A stretch of DNA of 64,000 bases. Origin: Rutidosis leptorrhynchoides (taxonomy: Eukaryota; Streptophyta; Magnoliopsida; Asterales; Asteraceae). The stretch spans positions 102,247,501 through 102,311,500 of the forward strand of contig NC_092334.1 of the NCBI RefSeq assembly GCF_046630445.1, given 5' to 3'. The notes beneath the pieces were generated by a model. The model did not search any database. It saw only the letters and a list, made by a program, of their open reading frames with translations, and had not been told where the DNA came from. The translations under genes and the position numbers were made by a program. How positions within the stretch are numbered: the stretch's first letter is position 1; every line of letters begins with the position of its first letter. Positions 49,024 through 64,000 of the stretch are shown one piece after another.

Positions 49024-52000
49024 TGAAAGGACCCGTCCTAATCCATCCGGATGAAGTCCATATTGATTATAAACGATTCACAACAGTTGATTACATCGCG
49101 AGGTATTTGACCTCTATATGATACATTTTACAAACATTGCATTCAATTTTAAAAGACAATCTTTCTTTACAACGAAAATTGACGGCATGCATACCATTTC
49201 AGAATATATCCAACTATAATTGACTTAATAATAATCTTGATGAACTCGACGACTCGAATGCAATGTCTTTTGAAATATGCCATGAATAACTCCAAGTAAT
49301 GTTTCTAAAATGAGTAAATGCACAGCGGAAGATTTCTTTCGTACCTGAGAATAAACATGCTTTCAAGTGTCAACCAAAAGGTTGGTGAGTTCATTAGTTT
49401 AACATAAATAAACATTTCCATCATTTTAATAGACCACAAGATTTTTATTTCTCATAAATATACGTCCCATGCATAGAGACAAAAATAATCATTCATATGG
49501 ATTGAACACCTGGTAACCGACATTCACAATATGCATATAACAATATCCCCATTATTCCGGGATCCTCCTTCGGACATGATATAAATTTCGAAGTACTAAA
49601 GCATCCGGTACTTTGGATGGGGCTTGTTGGGCCCGATAGATCTATCTTTAGGATTCGCGTCAATTAAGATGTCTGTTCCCTAATTCTTAGATTACCAGAC
49701 TAAAAAGGGGCATATTCGATTTCGATAATTCAACCATATAATGTAGTTTCGATTACTTGTGTCTATTTCGTAAAACATTTATAAAAATTTCGCATGTATT
49801 CTCAGCCCAAAAATATAAAGGGTAAAAAGGCAAATGAAACTTACAGTACAATATTTTGTAGTAAAAATATTCATATGACGAAACTGCACAATGCCGGGTT
49901 GGCCTCGGATTCACGAACCTATTTCATTTGTATATTTATTAATATTCATAGTTGTAATTGAACACACACACATATATAAATGTATTAGTTATATCATTTT
50001 TATGTTAATAATTTATATATACTTTATATGTTCATTTTGTATATAAAAATATTAAATTTTATTATGTTATATGTGTTAGATATCTATATTTATGTATGTA
50101 TTTCATTTATTTATCGAAACAGTAGTTCAAATTATACTAAGTTAATATTAGTACAAATAATGATAGTAATATTAATAATATATTTATGTTAATAATAATT
50201 CTATTAGATAATAACAATGATATTAATAATAATACTTGTAAAAATATAAATTTTATGGTTAGTGATCATTATGATATCGATTTTAGTACTTACATAATAA
50301 TAATACTCGTGATAATATAATTAATAATATTTATGTTAATATTAACAATTCTATTATTTGTAAAAAGATACTAATACTAATATTTGCGAAAATAATTATA
50401 ATTTGTATTATTTTCATAATAATAATCCTAATCATAATCATAATCATAATAAAATAAAACTATTAGTGATATATAATAGTAATCTTCATACTTGTATTAT
50501 AATCATAATTATATCATAAAGCTTATATTTGTAAAGATAATAATAATTTTGTTACTAATAATAACAATATTGATAATTATATTAATGATGATCTTAAAAA
50601 TAATAATACTAATAACAATAATAATAATAATAATACTAATAACAATAACAAGAATAATTAGTATAATAATAATAACAATAAATAATAATAATAATAATGA
50701 ATTTTAATGTGTGAAACTACCTTTAGAAAGCCCCCAAAAAAATGTCACGAGCAGGGCTCGAACCCGAGACCTCTCGTTCACACCCAACACCCACAACCAC
50801 TAAACTGTTTTCCATTTTTCTGAATTAAATCCCAACCAATTTTTTTTTATAACCCGTTTTCTTTGTATGCTTTTTCATCTTCTTCTTTACACCAACACTG
50901 AATCGACTCATAATCCATCCTAAATCCGAATTAAGGTTTTTAAATTGCCAAGTGGAAATAAAACATCAACACAGAGATTTACTACTTCAACATATTTATA
51001 ATCAATCAATGTTTTAAAAAATATAAAAAAAATATAAAAAAAAAAGTCATGGAGACCTGCTGCTGTCGCAGCTTGTTACACAAAAAAAAAATAATGTTCT
51101 TCATCTTCAAGCAATTTTTGGACAAAGATTTTTACACAAACTAAGTTTTAAATTGTTTATATAAACCTTCTGAATCGTCAATTTCAACAGAAACATCCAT
51201 TAGAACTCATATTTGATTGAAGAACAAATATTGACTTTTTAATTTTAAAACTTTGACTCTCAAATTCTTACTCAATTTAACGAATTGGAACCTCTAATTT
51301 TGCAGAAAGATTGTTTATAGTAATCTTAATACAACTACATTTATAGATTTTTAAATGAAATTCAAATTCGAGTGTTTACTTTTTCAAAGTTCAAGAACAT
51401 GAACTCAAAATCAAATATCGAATTTGAGACTGTTTTGGACAAAAAATATAATATGAATTAGGTAGTAAAACATACCTATAAACTTCCTGGATCATTATTC
51501 GATCTTAAATCATCAAAATGAGTTCGAATTTTCATGAAGAACGATTTAGTTGACTTTTGTTTCTAAAACTTTGACTCAAAAATTCGATTTCAATTTGAGG
51601 AATTAGAACAAGAGATTTTGCAGATAGTTTAGACTATAGATTCCTAACGAGACTGCATTTTTAGTTTTTGAAAATTCATTCGAAACTGAATTATGGTGAA
51701 AAAAGTTATCATGCAAAGAATAAAAGTGGGTGTTCTATCTTTTCTATTTTTTTCCTCAACAACTAACTGAGATTGTTCAAATATATCGTGCTTATGAGTG
51801 TCTAATACAGCAACTAAAATTGATTGAAGTTGGATCCTAGCTAAATCACTCGACAGAAGACAAATGTATGAGCTGTAAGAGAAGAAAATTTACAAAAAGA
51901 AAGATAGTGATTGATACAGGATCGTTTAATTGAATTTATATAATGTTAATAACTAATAAATATAAATACAATAATATTAATTCTGTAATAATAATAAAAA

Positions 52001-52625
52001 TAATAATAATATTAATTTTTAATAACAATCATCATAATAATAATATACTCACAAATATTAATAATAGAATTTCTAATATTATTTATGTTAAAAATAATTA
52101 ATAAAACTGATATTACATTATTAATGATAAGAATAATAATGATAAAAAAATAATTTTTAGTAATCATGCTAATAATGATAATATTGATAAAGATAATAAT
52201 AATAATAATATGTTAATATTATTAATAACAATAATTGTAATAACACAATAATATTACAAGTTACATATGGTAATTTCATGTTATAATTTTAATAATACTA
52301 ATAACACTAATATTAATAGTAATAATGAATTTAATAATAATGTAATAATTATAATTAAACTTGTAATTACATTTAATATTTTCTTATTACAATTAATTAA
52401 TTATATCCTATTTACTAGTTACCTAATGTATAGGATATTTAATGTTTATATGTATATTATGTATTTTACAATATACATGTTATCTTATTTGTATATAGAA
52501 GTCATATATATATTTATTTCAATATCCACTTAATTATCTTATATATTTTTTTGTATTTTAATTTACATAATTAAAGTATATTTTATTAATTTTTAAAATA
52601 TTATATACATAAACATATTTATATT

Positions 52626-52663
<38 letters not shown>

Positions 52664-52830
52664 CATATTTACATCTATTTGTTCGTGAATCGTCGGAATA
52701 GGCAAGGTTAATTACACTCATGTAAACAGTTCCAAAAATTTTAAGACTCAACATTGTAGACTTTGCTTGACTTGTCGGAATCATATAAAGATTTAGTTTA
52801 AATTTGGTCGGAAATTCCCGGGTCGTCACA
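49024..52830 (-). mobile_element. 3' LTR of LARD-2
   Basis: On the + strand it runs from TGAAAGGACCCGTCC to GGGTCGTCACA. It carries the reverse of the 20-mer (about 49342-49361), GATAGATCTATC (49635-49646), GATTCACGAACC (49908-49919) and, near the far end, GTTCGTGAATC (52681-52691). It keeps the 321 bases that the other LTR lost. Confidence 0.92.
50745..50818 (-). other. tRNA-like Pol III box segment in the LARD-2 3' LTR
   Basis: On the minus strand TTTAGTGGTTGTGG resembles box A. After about 30 bases comes GGTTCGAGCCC, an exact match to the box B consensus. The segment ends in GTGACATTTTTTT, a Pol III type stop. The right LTR has lost this segment by deletion. No complete tRNA fold is evident. 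Confidence 0.5.
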
Positions 52831-55488
52831 GTACCTACCCGTTAAAGAAATTTCGTCCCGAAATTTGAGTGAGGTGATCATGGCTAACAATAAAAATGTT
52901 TTCATGACTCATACGAGTTGATAGATGGAGTTTTATCCTCATTGAGTAATATGGATAAAATAATTCGATTACGCGAAGAGTATTAGTGAAGCTATCGCAA
53001 AAGAGTGAGATGAGAATGGTAAAGTTTCGTCATATATTTTGACATAGACAGGTTGATTTCCGAAGTTCAAGAGATTTAAAAGAAAATCTTGGAAATCTAT
53101 AAGATCTGATTCTTCGAGATTTATGGAAATTACGATCTCTTTAATTAAATGCGGTCATCTGCCTCGATTGCTCTGTCGGGTATTTCCATTATTTTCACCA
53201 TTCCTATATTTTCTTCCTTAATCCATGTTTCTAAAGATTGTGAAAATGTTTAATCCGGTTCTAATACTTTATATTTTCCTGACTATCGCTTATGTCATTC
53301 TTCTCTTTCATTTATCCCCAGAGGAATCTGTTTACTTCTATGATTATCTTGGGGTTATAATATTTTTAATTCTCCCGTGTCTTTACTTTGCTATAAACAT
53401 TGATATACATGGTTTCTAATTTATGTGTTGTTTTCGGGTTTCATATCCTCCTTTATATTTCGGAGCTCCATGCTTTTGTTTTCTCTTCCCGACTTTAAAT
53501 CAAGCGAATAATGGTCCAGAATTTGTAGTTATAGAGTTTCGAATGATTATAATATTCTAAGCAGAAATGAATGTATTAGCACGATTTGATTTGTCAAATT
53601 ACTAAAATCACTGAGAATAGAACTATCAAGAATATATTTTCTTGATATGTTCAGAGGTTAATTAGAATGAAAGAGTTATGTAACATGGCACATGATGATG
53701 GTATGATCTACTGTGAACCATCATCACGTTTCATTAGAAACTCAGCATGACTTAATGTAATATAATTACGTTGGCCAAGCGTCATTATATTATACTAACC
53801 CATGCTTCAATTCCCAACACTTCTCCACAATTCATTCATAATTTATACTTAAATTTATAGAAGTTTCCAATATAATGGAATACAGAAAACACGAAGAGGT
53901 AGATAATTTCGGACAAGAATATTTATGAAAATATCCTCAGAAACATCGAAGATATTTTTGATGATATTTTGGAATTTCTAAGTTCGAAGGTTGATGAGGA
54001 AAAAAATTTTCCGCAAGATTTTAATATGACTTCGTAGCAAGATATTCTCTAAGATTTCGTTAGATCCAGATTAATCTGGGTTCTTTGAATTTAGGGTTTG
54101 GTCCTTGTATTCATTTTTGGTCTCCTTCATGGTTAGCTCAATCCATTTTTCAGTACCAAATTTTCTATCGAGCGTTCCCAACACTCCATTCTTTATCATC
54201 AAACCCTTGGCCATCTAGGCCATCTACAATTTTACTGTTTCTTCTGCATTTAATGCAGCCATATTTGAATCATCGGTTATCCATCCGAGGTGTTTTCAGG
54301 AGAATTGTGTTTTAAGATAATTAAACGCTGATGGTAATATGGTGGAATATAAAAGGGTTTCTGGTAACAATAAATGAGCACGCATATATATCAAGGTTAT
54401 AATAAGGTTGTTTTGAATGGAAAGTCGAAGTTGTCTTGCTGGAGCTGTGATAAACTTGGCTAATTTGGAGAGGAATTGCAAAGTTATTTTCGGTAATAAT
54501 AACGCTAAAGGAATTAGCACAGATACGTGTTAAACGTTTGCTCAGATTCTGAGAGTTTTTCAGCTGTATAACTATATGCATAAATATTTCCTTCCGTAGA
54601 TGAAGTGCGGTTGGTTCATCCTCTCGATTGAGGTGTTTTCAAGAATCATGAAAGGTTTGAACGCAGATTGTAATCGTCAAGATACAAATGAGGTTTAAGA
54701 TGGAATCAAGTGGCAACTTGAAGAATTGTTTGGTTTTGTATGTTATAATCAATATTTTAATTCATTTTAATGGTCCAATGTTATTAGTCCACAGTCGATA
54801 GTCCACAGTTGATAGTCTAATAATTCATATATAGTTTAATATATAATATTCAAATTAACTAATACGTGTCATGACCCGTGTACATGTCTCAGACTCGATC
54901 ACAACTAAAAGTATATATATTATTATAGAATCAACCTCAACTCTGTATAGAGAACTCGATCATTACTGCATATAGAGTGTCTATGGTTATTCCAAATAAC
55001 ATATATATATGCGTCGATATGATATGTCAAAACCTTGTATACGTGTCCCGATATTTAAAGTGCGTAAAATAAATACAGAATTAAATGACGATAAATAAAA
55101 TGCGTAAAGTAAATAACATAAATTAAATGACAATAAATAAAATTACGATAATTAAATTGCGATAAATAAACTGCGATAAATAAAATGTAATCAATTAGCT
55201 AGGAACAGTTAGCTAGGAACAGTTAGCGTGGATTCTTAACAAAATTTCATATTGTTAATTAGTCTGTTTCTAATCAATTTTTATTGTGTCCATTATTTCT
55301 TCATTATGCCACATGTTGGATTCTGATAGGTCAAAATCCAAATATGAAATCGAATAAAAATGGTTATTCTGCGGTGATCGGATACGTATATCCGTGGATG
55401 TAAGTAGAATAGTAAATGACCGTTGAATCAGATTCGAAGAGTGTACAGTGTAACTTATTAATGTGAAATCTAAATATTCCTCGAGTAT
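52831..55488 (-). other. LARD-2 internal region, 3' half, non-coding
   Basis: It is homologous in reverse to LARD-1 14713-17733, minus the roughly 650-base insert. It includes a 35-base near-palindrome at 53757-53791 (core TTGGCCAA). No conserved open frame was found; bases 55060-55200 hold repeated 'gataaataaa' words. Confidence 0.55.
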
Positions 55489-55736
55489 TATCTATCCGTT
55501 AAAATATTTTCACCATTAACAGTTTGTACAAAAGAATTTTTAATTACAATCTTTATGAAAACATACTTAAATATATATTTTCTTCAGATGTAATTATAGA
55601 TTTAATGAGTTAATATAGTATTAATCTCATTTGATTTACCGTTACACCAAGATACATAATCTATAAAACATTAGAGATTACATAATCGCCATGTCGAACG
55701 AAGATAAAATAGATAGAACAATACGTAGAACGATGA

Positions 55737-56246
55737 TTATGCTCGTGGTACAGAATGTGATATTGAGGCATGGATTATTGATGATACAGGTGCTGTTACT
55801 GATGGTACTGTTGGTGTCGGTGATGTTGCTGAAGCTGGTAAGTTTTGCACCATGTTCTCCAAATTGATTACTCAAGCGCGAAGCTCGTTGACTTCTTCGA
55901 TTACTCCGGGATGATTGTCGGTCGAAACGAGCGGATGAATAAGGTTTAGAATCTGAGTTATGATATAGTCGTGGCAAGATATTCGGGAAATGAGGGTAAA
56001 AATGGTGTTACGAATAGGTTCGCCAGTAAGTGCTTCAGGTTCTTCTCCAAAAGGTGAATTCGGTTGGTGGAAGGGATCACCTTCTTCTTGCCTACAATGA
56101 TTAAGTAAGCTACGAACCCATCAGATGAATTGGGGATGGCTGATTGGTTGATTCATTCTGGTGACACTGCTTCTGGAGCTTATGTGAAACTCCATATCGG
56201 AATAGCTGTCGAAATTCGAGGAATTCGAACTGGTTGAGGGATTCAT
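55737..56246 (-). pseudogene. LARD small protein frame, copy in LARD-2
   Basis: Starting at ATG 56246 the minus frame reads through about 169 codons with only two TGA stops and no frameshift. It holds MNQPISHPQF, GDPFHQPNSPFGEEPEALTG, NTIFTLISRISCHDYI, IIEE-like GVIEEVNELRA and LENMVQNL, then a Pro/Thr/Ser tail ending SHSVPRA and TAA. This copy lacks the TAA that ends the LARD-1 and LARD-3 frames and so shows the longer tail directly. Confidence 0.75.
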
Positions 56247-56617
56247 CTCGTACGATCAGATGAAGGATTTTCGATAAGAATAGATTATAGGATGTAGATT
56301 AGTACCCTGCCATACATAATTTACATATGCATATAAAATACTAAAATTCCATAAGTTACGAAGGAATCTACGGAATATGTCAGGAGAGGTTTACAGTAAC
56401 AAATAAGCAAAGATACGAATTTATCTATACACTATCTATGCAATAGAGGCATTAAGATGTGTCTAGACTTTAAGGATGATAAGCAGGTAATTTTCGACAC
56501 GAAAAGATAAGCAAAACTTTTGACATGCTGACACGGTCGAAGTCCAGACTCACTAATGCATCTAAACAACTATCAGTTAGACACACTAATTCAAGACCTG
56601 GTTCGTTAAGACCACCA

Positions 56618-56628
56618 CTCTGATACCA
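56618..56628 (-). promoter_or_regulatory. Primer binding site of LARD-2
   Basis: CTCTGATACCA, the reverse complement of TGGTATCAGAG, lies two bases from the 5' LTR (56631) and orients the element. Confidence 0.88.
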
Positions 56629-56630
56629 AC

Positions 56631-59600
56631 TGAAAGGACCCGTCCTAATCCATCTGGACGAAGTCCATATCAATTATAAACGATTCACAACAGTTGATTA
56701 CATCGTGAGGTATTTGACCTCTATATGATACATTTTACAAAGATTGCATTCAATTTTAAAAGACAATCTTTCTTTACAACGAAAATTGACGGCATGCATA
56801 CCATTTCAGAATATATCCAACTATAATTGACTTAATAATAATCTTGATGAACTCGATGACTTGAATGCAACGTCTTTTGAAATATGCCATGAATGACTCC
56901 AAGTAATGTTTCTAAAATGAGCAAATGCACAGCGGAAGATTTCTTTCGTACCTGAGAATAAACATGCTTTCAAGTGTCAACCAAAAGGTTGGTGAGTTCA
57001 TTAGTTTAACATAAATAAATATTTCCAATATTTTAATAGACCACAAGATTTTTATTTCTCATAAATATACGTCCCATGCATAGAGACAAAAATAATCATT
57101 CATATGGATTGAACACCTGGTAACCGACATTCACAATATGCATATAAGAATATCCCCATCATTCCGGGATCCTCCTTCGGACATGATATAAATTTCGAAG
57201 TATTAAAGCATCCGGTACTTTGGATGGGGCTTGTTGGGCCCGATAGATCTATCTTTAGGATTCGCGTCAATTAGGATGTCTGTTCCCTAATTCTTAGATT
57301 ACCAGACTAAAAAGGGGCATATTCGATTTCGATAATTCAACCATATAATGTAGTTTCGATTACTTGTGTCTATTTCGTAAAACATTTATAAAAATTTCAC
57401 ATGTATTCTCAGCCCAAAAATATAAAGGGTAAAAAGGCAAATGAAACTCACAGTACAATATTTTGTAGTAAAAATATTCATACGACGAAACTGCACAATG
57501 CCGGGTTGGCCTCAGATTCATGAACCTATATCATTTGTATATTTATTAATATTCATAGTTGTAATTGAACACACACATATATATAAATGTATTAGTTATA
57601 TCATTTTTATGTTAATAATTTATATATACTTTATATGTTCATTTTGTATATAAAAATATTAAATTTTATTATGTTATATGTGTTAGATATCTATATTTAT
57701 GTATGTATTTCATTTGTTTATCGAAACAGTAGTTCAAATTATACTAAGTTAATATTAGTACAAATAATGATAGTAATATTAATAATATATTTATGTTAAT
57801 AATAATTCTATTAGATAATAACAATGATATTAATAATAATACTTGTAAAAATATAAATTTTATGGTTAGTGATCATTATGATATCGATTTTAGTACTTAC
57901 ATAATAATAATACTCGTGATAATATAATTAATAATATTTATGTTAATATTAACAATTCTATTATTTGTAAAAAGATACTAATACTAATATTTGCGAAAAT
58001 AATTATAATTTGTATTATTTTCATAATAATAATCCTAATCATAATCATAATCATAATAAAATACAACTATTAGCGATATATAATAGTAATCTTCATACTT
58101 GTATTATAATCATAATTATATCATAAAGCTTATATTTGTAAAGATAATAATAATTTTGTTACTAATAATAACAATATTGATAATTATATTAATGATGATC
58201 TTAAAAATAATAATACTAATAACAATAATAATAATAATACTAATAACAATAACAAGAATAATTAGTATAATAATAATAACAATAAATAATAATAATAATG
58301 AATTTTAATGTGTGAAACTACCATTAGAAAGCCCCCAAAAAAATGTCGCAGCTTGTTACACAAAAAAAAAATAATGTTCTTCATCTTCAAGCAATTTTTG
58401 GACAAAGATTTTTACACAAACTAAGTTTTAAATTGTTTATATAAACCTTCCGAATCGTCAATTTCAACAGAAACATCCATTAGAACTCATATTTGATTGG
58501 AGAACAAATATTGACTTTTTAATTTTAAAACTTTGACTCTCAAATTCTTACTCAATTTAACGAATTGGAACCTCTAATTTTGCAGAAAGATTTTTTATAG
58601 TAATCTTAATACAACTACATTTATAGATTTTTAAATGAAATTCAAATTCGAGTGTTTACTTTTTCAAAGTTCAAGAACATGAACTCAAAATCAAATATCG
58701 AATTTGAGACTGTTTTGGACAAAAAATATAATATGAATTAGGTAGTAAAACATACCTATAAACTTCCTGGATCATTATTCGATCTTAAATCATCAAAATG
58801 AGTTCAAATTTTCGTGAAGAACGATTTAGTTGACTTTTGTTTCTAAAACTTTGACTCAAAAATTCGATTTCAATTTGAGGAATTGGAACAAGAGATTTTG
58901 CAGATAGTTTAGACTATAGATTCCTAACGAGACTGCATTTTTAGTTTTTGAAAATTCATTCGAAACTGAATTATGGTGAAAAAAGTTATCGTGCAAAGAA
59001 TAAAAATGGATGTTCTATCTTTTCTATTTTTTTCCTCAACAACTAACTGAGATTGTTCAAATATATCGTGCTTATGAGTGTCTAATACAGCAACTAAAAT
59101 TGATTGAAGTTGGATCCTAGCTAAATCACTCGACAGAATACAAATGTATGAGCTGTAAGAGAAGAAAATTTACAAAAAGAAAGATAGTGATTGATACAGG
59201 ATCATTTAATTGAATTTATATAATGTTAATAACTAATAAATATAAATACAATAATATTAATTCTGTAATAATAATAAAAATAATAATAATATTAATTTTT
59301 AATAACAATCATCATAATAATAATATACTCACAAATATTAATAATAGAATTTCTAATATTATTTATGTTAAAAATAATTAATAAAACTGATATTACATTA
59401 TTAATGATAAGAATAATAATGATAAAAAAATAATTTTTAGTAATCATGCTAATAATGATAATATTGATAAAGATAATAATAATAATAATATGTTAATATT
59501 GTTAATAACAATAATTGTAATAACACAATAATATTACAAGTTACATATGGTAATTTCATGTTATAATTTTAATAATACTAATAACACTAATATTAATAGT

Positions 59601-59905
59601 AATAATGAATGTAATAATAATGTAATAATTATAATTAAACTTGTAATTACATTTAATACTTTCTTATTATAATTAATTAATTATATCCTATTTACTAGTT
59701 ACCTAATGTATAGGATATTTAATGTTTATATGTATATTATGTATTTTACAATATACATGTTATCTTATTTGTATATAGAAGTCATATATATATTTATTTC
59801 AATATCCACTTAATTATCTTATATATTGTTTTGTATTTTATTTTACATAATTAAAGTATACTTTATTAATTTTTAAAATATTATATACATAAACATATTT
59901 ATATT

Positions 59906-60000
<95 letters not shown>

Positions 60001-60162
60001 TTACATCTATTTGTTTGTGAATCGTCGGAATAGGCAAGGTTAATTATACTCATGTAAACAGTTCCAAAAATTTTAAGACTCAACATTGTAGACTTTGCTT
60101 GACTTGTCGGAATCATATAAAGATTTAGTTTAAATTTGGTCAAAAATTTCCGGGTCGTCACA
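56631..60162 (-). mobile_element. 5' LTR of LARD-2
   Basis: It has the same layout as 49024-52830 but lacks 321 bases after 58340, at a TGTC microhomology. It has a longer (AT)n (59909-59995 against about 52630-52658) and GATAGATCTATC at 57242-57253. Confidence 0.92.
59909..59995. repeat. (AT)n microsatellite, LARD-2 5' LTR
   Basis: About 87 bases of AT dinucleotide, against about 30 in the partner LTR. Confidence 0.95.
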
Positions 60163-60167
60163 TTTGG

Positions 60168-60643
60168 TTACATAATAATGATTCCACGACACTGACAGTA
60201 CAAGGTGTCATAGGGTAAATTGTTTAGTAGTGATATTACAAACTACAGCAACACTTTTAGATTGATATATCTATATTGATCAACTTTAAACTAAATCTTG
60301 TGGTCTAAAACTTTGGATATTATTTATAAACCTATGAATTTCACTCAACCTTTTTGGTTAACACTTTAAGCATGTTTTGTCTCAGGTGATGATTGAGCTA
60401 GCTGATACTTGCTTCTAGATGATTGATGTATGCTTTGCTGCTTGCATGGAGTCCATCATTCATATTTATCATGTTATTTAGACATTTTCCATTTACTGTA
60501 CTCTTATGATGTAAAACTTTAAATAATGCTTTCGCTGTTTATTTAATAAATAAAATGTCTCATTTAGAGTCGTTCTCATTTGTACAACTGTGATTTGATA
60601 TAATTAGTCACAAATACCCTAGGCCCTATTTGGGGGTATGACA
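60168..60643 (+). mobile_element. LARD-3 5' LTR, second part
   Basis: It continues the LTR after LARD-2. 'Ttacataataatgattc' and the end TTTGGGGGTATGACA match LTR R at about 3000-3525. It includes AAGCATGTTTTGTCTCAGGT (60368-60387), the splice-donor-like element with one difference. Confidence 0.85.
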
Positions 60644-60646
60644 GAT

Positions 60647-60658
60647 TGGTATCAGAGC
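60647..60658 (+). promoter_or_regulatory. Primer binding site of LARD-3
   Basis: TGGTATCAGAGC, three bases after the LTR end at 60643. Confidence 0.9.
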
Positions 60659-61563
60659 AGGCTGTTGTAGAGAACCATGATTGCATTTTAAGTGTGCCTT
60701 ATACAATTAGGTACCTTAGCAATGTAGGACTACAACTTTCCTTGACTATAGTGCCTTTAATTGTTGCCTTTAACTGTTAAATGCTACACTATACTTTAGA
60801 AACTTTACTTATCTTAGAATGCCGAGCCAATCTAAGAACTCTGCTCATTCTCCTAAGTACTATTCAATTTCGCCACCACATTTAAATGCGACACTGTTCT
60901 CGACATTCCTATGTCATCTATCATAGTTTTGTGTATTACATATGTATTACATGAAATGTTATCCATGATTTTTGAAAACTCCTATATTTGTTACTATTCA
61001 TACTCAAACGTATATAACCTCCTTGTTATATCACGTACCTATATGCTTTATGCCTTTATGCATCGGTTTGTGAACCGGAAAATGTCATTGAGTTATCGAG
61101 AATCTCAAAGACATTATAATGTCATCACTACTCATATTCATTACTTTTAAATCTTTGATTTCTTGTTATTTTTTAATCATTGAATTTTCTTGACGGATGG
61201 TGTCTACGAAACTCTAGAATAGAAGGGTTTGGATTATCGATTTAAAGGATCCTATAGCTCAAGCCCCTAGACCTGAATAGGCCATTACGAATTGAAAGTC
61301 TTTAATCGAAAGATTATCAGATTACGTACTTATCATTTTATGATCTCGACACGTCATACTGCTATTATTGGAGTATAGACACATCATATCTTATTATATC
61401 ATATCATATCTATCTTAATAGACTTTGTCTAACACTTTTTCTAAATTTTCTCGGTAAATTACGGAAATCTTTTTGCTATATATACGTATATCAAGAAGAC
61501 AAATATATCATTCAATATTCAACACTCATCTTATAACAAAAACCCTTATTCCGATCAGATAAT
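60659..61563 (+). other. LARD-3 leader
   Basis: A non-coding leader of about 900 bases, longer than that of LARD-1. The 79-codon frame at 60911-61150 has no recognisable feature. 'Catatct(t)at' words recur near 61385, as in the LARD-1 leader. Confidence 0.5.
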
Positions 61564-61977
61564 ATGGATTTCTCACTTGATTCCTCGAACTCCTCAAGCT
61601 TTAATGGCAGTGTAACCGGAATGAACCAACCAATTAGTCATCACCTTTTCTAGATGAATTGGGGGTGGATTCGTAGTCTACTTAATCAATGGCGAAGTGA
61701 AGAAGGTGATCCTTTTCACCCACCACATTGCCCTATTGGCGAAGAACCTGAAGCACTTACCGGCGAACCCGTTCGGAACACTATTTTCACCCTCATTTCC
61801 AGGATATCTCGTCATGAATATATAATATCTAGAATTTCAGATCTTATTCATCCCCTTGTCCGAACCGCCAATCATCCCGGAATAATAGAAGAAGTCAACG
61901 AGCTTCGCGCTCGTGTAGTAGCTTTGGAAAATATGGTGCAAAACCTACGAGCACCCGCAGTAGCACCAGCAGCATAA
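61564..61977 (+). pseudogene. LARD small protein frame, copy in LARD-3
   Basis: ATG 61564 opens a frame of 137 codons with a single TAG at 61651-61653, where LARD-1 has TGT (Cys). It contains MNWGWIRSLLNQW, GDPFHPPHCPIGEEPEALTG, NTIFTLISRISRHEYI and IIEEVNELRARVVALENMV, then PAVAPAA and TAA. All but the one stop is intact and similarity to LARD-1 is high, so the break is probably recent. After the TAA the frame continues in Pro/Ser/Thr codons to SYAP and TAG at about 62100. Confidence 0.78.
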
Positions 61978-62100
61978 CCAGCACCACCAGTACCATCAGC
62001 ATCACCGCCAACAGCATCAGCTTCACCAACAACAACATCTGCATTCCACGCCTCAACATCACACTCAGTACCTCAAACATTAACATCATACGCCCCATAG

Positions 62101-64000
<1,900 letters not shown>

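Larger units (their letters stand above)
49024..60162 (-). mobile_element. LARD-2: non-autonomous LTR element (11.1 kb)
   Basis: The LTRs are 56631-60162 (5' in sense) and 49024-52830 (3'), and the internal region is 52831-56630. The duplication TTTGG flanks it exactly. A tRNA-Met primer site (56618-56628, reverse) and a polypurine motif (52832-52843, reverse) are in the right places. There is no pol. Its small frame (55737-56246) is homologous to that of LARD-1. The left and right LTRs are clearly similar but differ in five of the first 90 bases and by a 321-base deletion, so it looks older than LARD-1. Confidence 0.92.

Noticed and set aside
55678-55977. A 99-codon minus frame in LARD-2
   Set aside because: It is an out-of-frame reading over the conserved small LARD frame (56246-55737).

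Overview
The window reads as repeat-rich intergenic DNA of a eudicot plant. It is very AT-rich, with long (AT)n and (ATT)n tracts, plant LTR retrotransposons primed by initiator tRNA-Met (TGGTATCAGAGC), spliced plant genes, hAT and Tourist-type MITEs and degenerate LINEs. The LTR families look like ones I associate with Asteraceae; that is recognition, not proof. Only two convincing protein-coding host genes are present: a four-finger C2H2 repressor of the ZAT type (31240-32631, +) and a WPP-domain-interacting KASH protein, WIP (41132-37827, -, three coding exons). I see no tRNA, rRNA or CRISPR.

Left block (1-27730). This is a stack of nested retroelements that can be unpicked from target-site duplications and interrupted reading frames. 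A LINE fragment (27208-27730, -) received a Ty3/gypsy element, here 'P' (-; 5' LTR 23961-27207, protease/RT remnants 22320-21673, 8769-8658 and 5368-5030). P's RT frame is split by a 12.9-kb non-autonomous element, 'LARD-1' (8770-21672, +, TSD GAAGG), then by a 3.3-kb solo LTR, 'S' (5369-8657, TSD CTTTC). It is finally cut by a minus-strand element 'Q' with a palindromic 160-bp LTR (4870-5029). Q in turn is interrupted by 'R' (+, 1-3525), of which only the polyprotein tail and the 3' LTR are seen.

Gene block (27730-43400). The ZAT gene lies between two hAT-type MITEs, each with a perfect 8-bp TSD. A 1-kb TIR element with TTA duplications and Tourist-like MITEs follow, then the WIP gene. WIP's 1.9-kb second intron holds interleaved MITEs and a 500-bp tandem duplication. 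A second LINE fragment, facing +, follows.

Right block (43500-64000). There is a copia LTR next to an 18-base G run. A second degenerate copia element (44833-46341) is interrupted by 'LARD-3' (+, from 46342 to beyond the window), and LARD-3's own LTR is interrupted by 'LARD-2' (-, 49024-60162, TSD TTTGG).

The most interesting system is the LARD family. Three large elements carry different LTR sets but share one internal region. That region has a conserved small open frame of about 140-170 residues (unknown protein with a C-terminal coiled-coil heptad segment and a Pro/Ala/Thr tail), an extra internal copy of the polypurine-tract motif, and a palindromic cis-motif. Nearly all LTRs here also share a splice-donor-like 20-mer, and five of them (plus one more with a change) share a 12-base palindrome. 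This suggests non-autonomous elements exchanging cis-acting modules with autonomous gypsy partners.
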